From the NCBI GenBank assembly GCA_027559495.1, contig JAMXSV010000006.1:1612001-1676000 (forward strand): a stretch of DNA of 64,000 nt. The letters are read 5' to 3'. The translations under genes were made by a program, and so were the position numbers. Source of the stretch: Aurifilum marmelostoma. Lineage: Eukaryota; Ascomycota; Sordariomycetes; Diaporthales; Cryphonectriaceae. Of the stretch, positions 57,183 to 64,000 are shown in pieces; within the stretch, counting starts at the first letter, position 1, and every line of letters starts with the position of its first letter. The notes beneath the pieces were generated by a model. It searched no databases. It was not told where the DNA came from and saw nothing but the letters and a program-made list of their open reading frames with translations.

Positions 57183-58021
57183 ATGCCAGCCGAGCCAGCC
57201 GACATCACAGAGCAGCAGCGCGCCGCCCACCTCCTCGACGCCCAGAACAAGGCCCTCGCCCTCTTCGACGAGATCCAGCGCACCCTCCTCCGCCCGGGCG
57301 TCACCGAGGCCGACCTCAGCAAGGACATCTTCGCCCTCGCCGCCGAGCGCTACGGCGTCAAGACGCACTGGCACAAGCGGGTCGTCCGCGGCGGGCCCCA
57401 CACCCTCGAGCCCTACGCCGAGAGCCCGCCCGACCGCGCCCTCGAGCCGGGGGACATCCTGTTTGTCGACCTGGGCCCCGTCTTTGAGGCCTGGGAGGCC
57501 GACTTTGGGCGCACCTATGTCCTGGAGGGCGGGGACGAGTTCAAGTGCAGGTTGCGGGATGCGCTGGAGCCGTGCTGGGAGAAGACCAAGGCGCGGTATC
57601 TGGCGGATCCGGACATGACGGGCAATCAACTGTTTGATATTGCCAAGGAGTAAGTTTCTGTTATTTTTTTTTTTTTTTTTTTTTTTTTCTTCTTCGCGCT
57701 GAGAACTCTGTTGGGATCATCAGCGATGCTGGCTTGAGAATATCCTGAACAAGACTGACAATCAAACTCATGATATAAAGAGAGGCTCAAAAGGCAGGCT
57801 ATGAGTTCGGCGGCCCCCACGCCGGTCACCTGGTCGGCCACTTCCCCCACGAGCGCATCCCCAGGGACAAGGTCACGCTGTACATCACCGACGGCAGCGA
57901 CCAGCCCATGAACAGGCTCGACTCCAACGGGAAGAAGTACCACTGGATCCTCGAGATGCACCTTGTCGACCGGGAGAGGCAGATCGGGGGCTTCTTTGAG
58001 CAGCTGCTCACCGTGGGTTGA
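57183..58021 (+). CDS. M24 peptidase-fold protein (Xaa-Pro peptidase-like)
   Basis: Two exons, 57183-57649 and 57781-58021, giving 235 residues. Intron 57650-57780 (GTAAGT..ATAAAG) contains a run of 25 T. The pita-bread fold landmarks are FVDLGPVFEAWEADFGRTY (two metal-binding Asp), PHAGHLVGHFPHE (metal-binding/catalytic His), EMHLVD (Glu) and a final Glu in GGFFEQLL. The protein is the catalytic domain alone, without the N-terminal creatinase domain of larger aminopeptidase P enzymes. Members cleave N-terminal Xaa-Pro bonds or have lost activity. No signal peptide. Single gene in context. Confidence 0.85.
57664..57688. repeat. poly-T tract inside an intron
   Basis: Run of about 25 T within the intron of the M24 gene. 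Confidence 0.85.
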
Positions 58022-58547
58022 GACCAGCTACCGTTGGATGAAGAGGAGATTGATTTGATGGCCTGTATTTTACTTGGAATTCTGACCAATCACTCGCTGT
58101 GATTGACACAGGTCTTTGAGAAGTAATTTTTCGTCTCTGTGGGTGCTAGAATCTCAGATGCACGTACTGTAATTATTATAGCGTTTCAACAGGAAATTTC
58201 AGAGCCTTGACAGAAAAAGCTCCTTGTTTATATGACTTCAATTACAACTTGACCCCTTGCAAGTGATAGTCACAAGTACAATCATTGATCTGGCCTGGTA
58301 CTGAATGATCAATCAATTATTTCCCTCTGGACTGCCGAAAAGTGCCTGCTGCTATCCCAAGTGTGACTTATCCTGTAAACAAACAAAGGCATTCTATCCC
58401 AAAACAAGAACACAACCAAACCAGACCAGTAGTCAACAATACCAGAGACCCAAACAAACTCACAAAAATCACGGAACGCCCCAAACTCATAATGATACTT
58501 CATAACTCATCACCCCATACTGCTACCCGACTCTCCACCCCATTTCC
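58022..58547. other. Convergent intergenic region
   Basis: 3' flanks of the M24 gene and the coiled-coil gene. Short overlapping ORFs at 58305-58505 lack support. Confidence 0.5.
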
Positions 58548-60109
58548 TCATCCACCTTCCTCACAACGCCCCCGCAGCCGCCCATACACATCCTCCAGCT
58601 CAGCATACAGATCCTCCACCCGGTCCGCATACCGGTTCCGCGCCAGCCGCACCAGGTCGTTCTGGCCCCGCAGCACCTCCGCCTCCCGCCTCGCGGCCTC
58701 GAGGTCCCGCACGGCCGCGTCCCGCTCCAGGCCGAGGCGGTACGCGGCGATCTCGCACCTGTTGACGAACTTGTCGGCGCGGTCGAGGCGCCACTGCATC
58801 CTGGTGATGCGCGCCGCCTGGGCGCGCCTGTCGAGGTCTGCGTCTGCGTCCTGCGGCGGCGGCGGCGCAAGAGGGGCCGCGGACAGGCTGGGGCGCGGAG
58901 GGGGGGGCGAGCCTCTGCGCGGCGTCGAGCTGAAGGCGCAGGCTGGAGACCTCGGCGTGCAGGCGGTCGTTCTCCTGCTGCAGGTGGGCGTCGTGGTGGA
59001 GCAGGTCCTGCACCTCGCGGCGGAGGGTGGCTCCCGTGACTGTCATGGGGCTGCCGGGCTTGTCTCGCTTGGACGAGGTGAAGAGCAGGTCGCCGGCGCG
59101 GTCTAGCTTGGTGAATTTAAGGATGCCCGAGATGAAATCCTGCAGCAGGGAGAGGTCAGGGGAATGATGAGGGGGGAGGGACGGCAGATTCTCCTGGGAC
59201 TGCTAAACTATGACGATGGCTTTCGGTATGGTTCCTCTTGCTAGGATTTGAGCTCGGTGGTGCCCTGAAGTGGCGTGGGGAAGGAGTGACGTCCATCTCT
59301 TCGAGGTAAGTCGACAACGAGACAGGCTCAGGGGCCGGCGGACGACGGATGTGTATAGGGTCCTCGTAGGAACTGACAACGGTGGGTGTCTGGTGAAGAG
59401 AAGGAGGAGAGGAAGGCGACACGTGGACTTCCTCGACCCCAGGTGCTGACGATGAGTCCGAGTAGCCCCGCAGCAGGCGCTGCATGGTATCTTCTGAAGA
59501 GGAGCTGGGAGAGTCCACCCGGGCCTGGAAGCGCTCCTGGAGGCGACGTCTCTGTGAGGCCTTGAGGATGATGGGCGACGGTGGCTGGCGAGATGAGGCG
59601 GGGGAGTGGTCGTATTTTGGCGGACACAAGGAGCCGAGAGTATTAATTTGGGTGGGCGTTCTGGACTGGGACCGAGGTTTGGTAGGTGTGTCACGCCTCT
59701 CTTTTTGTCGAAGAGGAGAAGTACAGACGTATTCGTCTGAGGGTGGGTGAAAGGAAAATGTAGGAGTTTCGAAGCCCTCCTGGATCATCTCCTCGACGGA
59801 CACACTCTGCTAGGTGATATCGTCGACGGCGGACGGTCCTCCTTGGGTTCTTTTGGAAAAAGGTTGGTGGTTGTTCATCTTCTCCGAGACAACAACTTTA
59901 TTCTCCTGGTTGGTGATGTCTGCCAGCCACGAGGAAGTGGCATAAGCCTGTCTAGTGGTATATAGGGAAGCGTTGTTCTCGTCGAAGTAGTCAAAGGCGA
60001 ACTCTTGTGGTTCGTTGACAGAGGCCACGGTGACGCCCGCTCGAGCGCCAGCAGCAGGCGGACAGCTGTCACGACAGCGAGTCTTTCGCTGAAACGAGGA
60101 TCGAGGCAT
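58548..60109 (-). CDS. Coiled-coil protein of unknown function, disrupted reading frame
   Basis: Parts in order: 60109-59813 (MPRSSFQRK start; FAFDYFDEN; SWLADITNQENK); an in-frame TAG at 59812-59810; 59809-59177 (SVSVEEMIQEGFETPTFSFHPP, then disordered Ser/Pro-rich); SPDLSLLQDFISGILKFTKL in another frame; QDLLHHDAHLQQENDRLHAEV coiled coil; then, in another frame, MQWRLDRADKFVNRCEIAAY and a long Glu/Arg-rich coiled coil ending at 58548. The two frame switches coincide with G runs on the plus strand, six at 59171-59176 and eight at 58900-58907; one base fewer in each keeps the frame open. The TAG might be removed by an intron (acceptor CTAG or CAG), but no good donor or branch was found. Either a pseudogene or an assembly with errors. 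No family recognised; architecture is like structural or cytoskeletal coiled-coil proteins. Confidence 0.65.
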
Positions 60110-61354
60110 TGGGATTATGGGTGTGAGAATGGTCCTTGAGCCCAAGTCTGGAAGAAGGTTGAGTGTATAGTACAGTATATACAGCACAGGTATTGTATCG
60201 AGAAGTGATCTATTAGTGGTGGAGTCTTTTCTTCAAGCTTTTTGCAAAAATTGTGTCTTACGAATCAGATCGAAAGCAGCCAGTGATGGAGAGAGCAGGA
60301 TGTATCAAAAGGGAGAAAAGCAGGATTGTGAAACTTGTGAATTCTGATCGCGGCGGTTGAGTGCTATCGGATTTGGTGAGGAGAGAGGAAGAGACGCGAG
60401 AGACAACACAACGCCACCACAAACAACAACGACCGTGTTTTTCATCCTACTATCACAGATTCACATGCTGTCCCAACGCGCTCTGTCAATCTATCCCACA
60501 GCGAGACGAAGATCATGATGTGTTTGCAGCTTAATGCTCGAGGCCAAGCGTGCGCCGGATACACCTGGACGACGATGCCCCTGACCATACCCAGCCAGGC
60601 CTGGGCGGGTCGTTTCCTAGAGAACGTCTAATAGTGCAGTAATCGGGAGGCCCAAGATTCGCGATATGTGGCCGTATTAGGTATACCGGGCCACTGGGGA
60701 CCCCTTAGCGCCAGCTCTGACGGGCGCCGTTGACCCCCTAACAGTGGCTTAGAAGGGTGCAGTCTGACTGCTAGCCTCACTGAGTCTGGGGCCATGCCTA
60801 TACTGTAGGCATTGAAGTCCTTCCCTAGCGCGTCAGCAGCATCTTGCTCGGTATCGTACCATCAACCAATCGGCAGCAACGCGAACCCTCCACGCCCACG
60901 TTTCGGGGGACAGTAAACGAAGACCCCCCCCTTCCACACTCTTCTCGCAACCGTCTCATCACAGACAGCTGGGGAGAGGAAATGAAAGCTGCGCCCCCAT
61001 AGTCTCGAGGAGCAGTAGTACAGTACAAGCACCTTGGAGAAATGGGGCGGCTGAGCATCAATCTGCTTGTCGGCCGCCTGTCTGATCCTCGGGTTCGCAA
61101 AACTCAGCCCCTCTCGGTGCTTCCATGGTAAGATAATATATGGTCTGCAAAACAGGACAATTATAAGAAGGCAGGTTGATTCCAATGTTGGCTCTCTCTT
61201 AGTTCTTTGATTACTTCAACACAATCAGCACATCATCTTCAATAAGTCGACAAGTCTTTCAAATCAACAGACAACATATATATAGCCCTTTCGGAAAAGA
61301 CACTCAGCAAGGTCATCCTCCATCAAACCCCAACACCCAGACACACACCCCAAA
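60110..61354. other. Divergent intergenic region
   Basis: 1.2 kb between divergent genes; no supported exon. 60540-60830 is GC-rich and noncoding. A TATA-like ACATATATATAG lies at 61274-61285, ~75 bp before the next start codon. Confidence 0.5.
61274..61285 (+). promoter_or_regulatory. TATA-box-like element
   Basis: ATATATATAG about 75 bp upstream of the start codon at 61355, within a CA-rich leader. Position fits a core promoter; untested. Confidence 0.45.
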
Positions 61355-62014
61355 ATGTTCATCGTCGGCCTAGTAGGACGCATCGTCAACGAAGTGACCG
61401 GCCAGTCCCAGCGCGACCAGAACCGCCTCGCCCAGCCCGGCGCCGCACCACGGCCCTGCACCTGCCGCGGCCGCCGCTACTGCGCCCAGTGCGCCTATGC
61501 ACCCGCTGCCGCAGCGTATACTTACCCTTACGATGACGTTGACTACGGCTACGACCACCATCCGTCCTACATGTCCCACCGCGACATCCGCCGCGAGTAC
61601 CGCCATGACCTTCGCGCCTTGAAGGCCGCGCGCAAAGCTGCGAGGAGGGGCTACGGATACCCTGTTGCGGTGCCCGTGCCCGTGCCCGTGGGGCACGGCG
61701 GCAGCTGCTCAGGTCCTGCGGCGCCTGCGGTCGAGAACGGATATGGCTATGCTAGAAACCTGCGATATGAGAGTGTTCTTGGTGCTGGTCAAGACGCTAG
61801 GGCGGGACCATCGTCGCGGACAATGAGGCCGGGGCCGGAGCAACGCCGCCATGGTGGCGTCAGGAGGGCTAGCTTTGATGCGGGACACTTGCGGCCCCCG
61901 TCGGACTTGAAGGGTGAGGAAGAGGAGGAGGATCTCCCTCCTAGATATGAGCGTGGAGATTGGATGCCTCAGATGAGGAGGTCCGCCGAGGTCTTGACAA
62001 CGGATGACAAGTAG
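61355..62014 (+). CDS. Small unknown protein with a Cys cluster
   Basis: Intronless ORF of 219 residues with a conventional leader and TATA-like element. The N-terminus MFIVGLVGRIVNEVTGQ is amphipathic, then CTCRGRRYCAQC (Cys-x-Cys-x5-Cys-x2-Cys) could bind metal. A Tyr/Asp-rich stretch follows (YDDVDYGYDHH), then a basic helix (DLRALKAARKAARRGY), a VPVPVPVG repeat and an acidic DLPPRYERGDW tail. No known family recognised. Coding status is supported by ORF length, codon bias and promoter context. Confidence 0.7.
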   Translation: MFIVGLVGRIVNEVTGQSQRDQNRLAQPGAAPRPCTCRGRRYCAQCAYAPAAAAYTYPYDDVDYGYDHHPSYMSHRDIRREYRHDLRALKAARKAARRGYGYPVAVPVPVPVGHGGSCSGPAAPAVENGYGYARNLRYESVLGAGQDARAGPSSRTMRPGPEQRRHGGVRRASFDAGHLRPPSDLKGEEEEEDLPPRYERGDWMPQMRRSAEVLTTDDK

Positions 62015-62503
62015 AAGAATTGCTGGTGTGGGAAGAAGCGCTGAATTATGCATTTCCTGGCGTTCTTGTTTGTCGTGAGTGTAAATATATGGCGTTGGGG
62101 AAAACTGGCAGACCTTCATCAATATATTCTAGACCTGCGTGTGGCGCAATGATCAGTAACTTGTATCTTCGTCCCGAAGCATGTCAGAACACCATGGTCG
62201 TGGTATTCATGTCGTAATACTTTTCCATTCCATTTTTCCTAAGCCTTCTTCGGCCCGGTATGCTTTGAGCTCTATAGTACATTTCCACTCCCATGTCCGG
62301 CTACACGCCCAGATGAGCTTCTATAACCCTCTGCGCTGAGCTGATCATAATCATCTCGCAGGCAACGACTGACTGACCAGAGATGTCCACCAGGAACAAT
62401 CGGCCACGGGGTTACGACAATTCGTCACCAAGCGGCCTCTCTTGGTTGTGGACCTCCTTGTGGAGATACTGCCGCCATTCAAAACGTCCACCACACAGAC
62501 AAC
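62015..62503. other. Convergent intergenic region
   Basis: 3' flanks of the small unknown gene and SWP1. No further gene seen. Confidence 0.5.
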
Positions 62504-63600
62504 CTATCGCTCTCCAGCGAGGCGCCGGCTCTGCACCTCACCAAGGGCTCGCATGCCGGAGAGGACCGTGGTGGTGCTCAGGACAGCCACGGGAACGAGA
62601 ATGTGGCCCAGGGACAATCCGCGGTGGTAGAGGAAGTAAACGAACTCCATGGCCAGAATCGAGCCGAGGAAGGTAGCGTAGGATAGCGGAGCGGCGCCTA
62701 TGGCCTTGGGGAGATGGCTGACGTTGGCGCCGTGCAAGAGCCACTATGAATTAACAACACCTCAGATTAGTATCTATGACAGCATAGCCACAGGAATTCC
62801 TGTGCGATTGACAACGTGTGCATATGACTTACCACACCCGCGACGATGGGCAGCGTAGCCGCGATAGCCAGTGAGACGGCGATAGAGACGATCTTGTATC
62901 CGTACTTGGTAGGCTCTCGGAAGATGTGGTGGATCTGAGGCTGCTTGCCATAGCGGACGGGGGACGACACGGCGGCAGGAGGAGTAGAGGCATCTGGCTT
63001 GATCTCAATGTTGAAGGCGTCAGAGACAACACCCTGAGAGGAGCCAAAGGAGCCGATGACGACGCTCGCGTGGAGGGGCTCGGACGACACGAAGAATTGG
63101 GCCGGGATATCTTTTTGGGTCTGCATCACAGGAAGCTCGTTAGATACCGACAGGAGGGCAGGCGAAAACAGGTGGCATGCGCTCTTGTTACGTACGATTT
63201 GCACCTTGCCCTTGCCATTGTCCCGGACACTCAGAGGAAAGGGCGCTTCCAGGCCCGTCGACTGGTCCGTCAGGAGGAGGAACGCCTGGTGTGGTCGCTT
63301 CGCCTTGCCATTGTCCTTGGCCGTCAGGCTGACAGTGATGGTGTCTTGTGCGCCGAGGGACACTGGAGTCTTGAGGGGGGACTGGATTCCAAAACTATAT
63401 TCCAATTGTCAGCAGGAAAGAGAAGCGAAGGAGATGCATGCAGAACCACTGCCACCCAATACTCACGATTCTTTGGCAGCTTCGCCGACGGTCTTCTTGT
63501 TGCTGATGGAGATGCTGGCATCTTCAAAGCTCCAGGAGCTGGCAGCCTGGACAGCACCAGCCGCCAGGAGCAGGAGGGAGGAAATACCAGCAACGTGCAT
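62504..63600 (-). CDS. SWP1: Ribophorin II / oligosaccharyltransferase subunit Swp1
   Basis: Four exons: 63600-63467, 63394-63196, 63120-62833 and 62743-62504, giving 286 residues. Introns 63466-63395 (GTGAGT), 63195-63121 (GTACGT; 75 nt, stop-free) and 62832-62744 (GTAAGT) keep frame. A signal peptide (MHVAGISSLLLLAAGAVQA) precedes the lumenal domain: SWSFEDASISI, KRPHQAFLLLTDQSTGLEAPFP, QKDIPAQFFVSSEPL and RYGKQPQIHHIF. Three transmembrane helices follow, and the end ALGEVQSRRLAGER is strongly conserved. It is a subunit of the ER oligosaccharyltransferase, which transfers glycans to Asn during N-glycosylation. Complete and apparently intact. Confidence 0.95.
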
Positions 63601-64000
63601 GTTGTCTAGCTGGTTAAGGAGAGGGGATTGGTGAGGTTGGCAGATAGACGAGGCTGAAGATCCCAAATTCCCAATGGACACTTGTTGCCAAGAGCTGCAG
63701 TTACAGTAGTTGGACCCCAGCTCACTGTGAGCAAGCTCATTACGTGGCGTGAAGCAGGCACAGGCACAGGTGCTGCACGGGCCACCCCTGACATCAGACA
63801 GTGGGCAGGGGTGAGCCCCTGTCTTCCACTCTAGGCCCTCCAGCTGATCAGGTTAGGGTTCTAGTCCCTGGTGAGGACCCCTGAGAAACCATAGTACCCA
63901 GTACGCGCTGAACTGAGGTGGGCCGCAGCTCATCCAGGTACAGTAAGAGGCTCAGGAGTGATTAGCCCTGTCAGCCTGTGAATGTCCAGGACGGGTAACA
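63601..64000. other. Upstream region of SWP1
   Basis: Promoter/leader of the minus-strand SWP1 gene, then GC-rich sequence with CAGGCACAGG-type short repeats at 63755-63770. No coding region seen to the window edge. Confidence 0.5.

Noticed and set aside
62383..62676. Plus-strand ORF at 62383-62676
   Set aside because: Antisense shadow of the last SWP1 exon.

Overview
The window is a nuclear chromosome segment of a filamentous ascomycete (Pezizomycotina, probably Sordariomycetes). Genes are GC-rich and carry short introns of about 60-130 nt with GTRAGT-like donors and CTAAC/CTRAC branch points. There are Zn2Cys6 regulators, a spliced ribosomal protein gene, a COP9-type PCI protein, an OST subunit, and LTR retrotransposons destroyed by RIP-like C-to-T mutation. 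No bacterial features, CRISPR arrays or rRNA were seen.

Layout. 0-31 kb is a gene-bearing euchromatic arm: a partial Zn2Cys6 regulator (-), a TPR-SET protein (-), an acyltransferase-3 membrane protein (+, frameshifted), an intron-containing tRNA-Asp(GTC) (+), a metallophosphoesterase (+), a BTB protein (+), CSN12 (-) divergent from ribosomal protein eL20 (+), a second Zn2Cys6 regulator (-, frameshifted), a GNAT acetyltransferase (+), a DUF1772-type small membrane protein (+) and a long disordered protein with a DUF7514-like domain (+). 31.36-44.60 kb is one AT-rich block: a Ty1/copia element (148 bp LTRs, TSD ATATA) carrying a nested Ty3/gypsy chromovirus (531 bp LTRs, TSD ATCTA). Both are riddled with stops, but gag, integrase, RT, RNase H and chromodomain can still be traced. 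44.6-49.6 kb is gene-free, purine-skewed and rich in microsatellites. 49.6-64 kb resumes genes: two adjacent unknown disordered ORFs (+), a single-pass membrane protein (-), a BAHD acyltransferase (+), an M24 peptidase-fold protein (+), a disrupted coiled-coil gene (-), a small unknown protein (+) and ribophorin II/SWP1 (-).

The genes do not form an evident pathway or biosynthetic cluster; they are a mix of housekeeping (eL20, SWP1, CSN12, tRNA-Asp) and accessory functions. The most informative signals are: the mutation context in the transposon block (CpA survives almost only as GpCpA); unmutated outer edges on both nested elements, which gives a relative chronology; a decayed antisense Cys-rich ORF in the gypsy element; a possible 4-nt start-codon exon in eL20; and four single-base frameshifts, all at G/C homopolymers, in three otherwise plausible genes, which suggests assembly errors rather than pseudogenes. 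Exon boundaries were worked out by eye from splice motifs and frame continuity.
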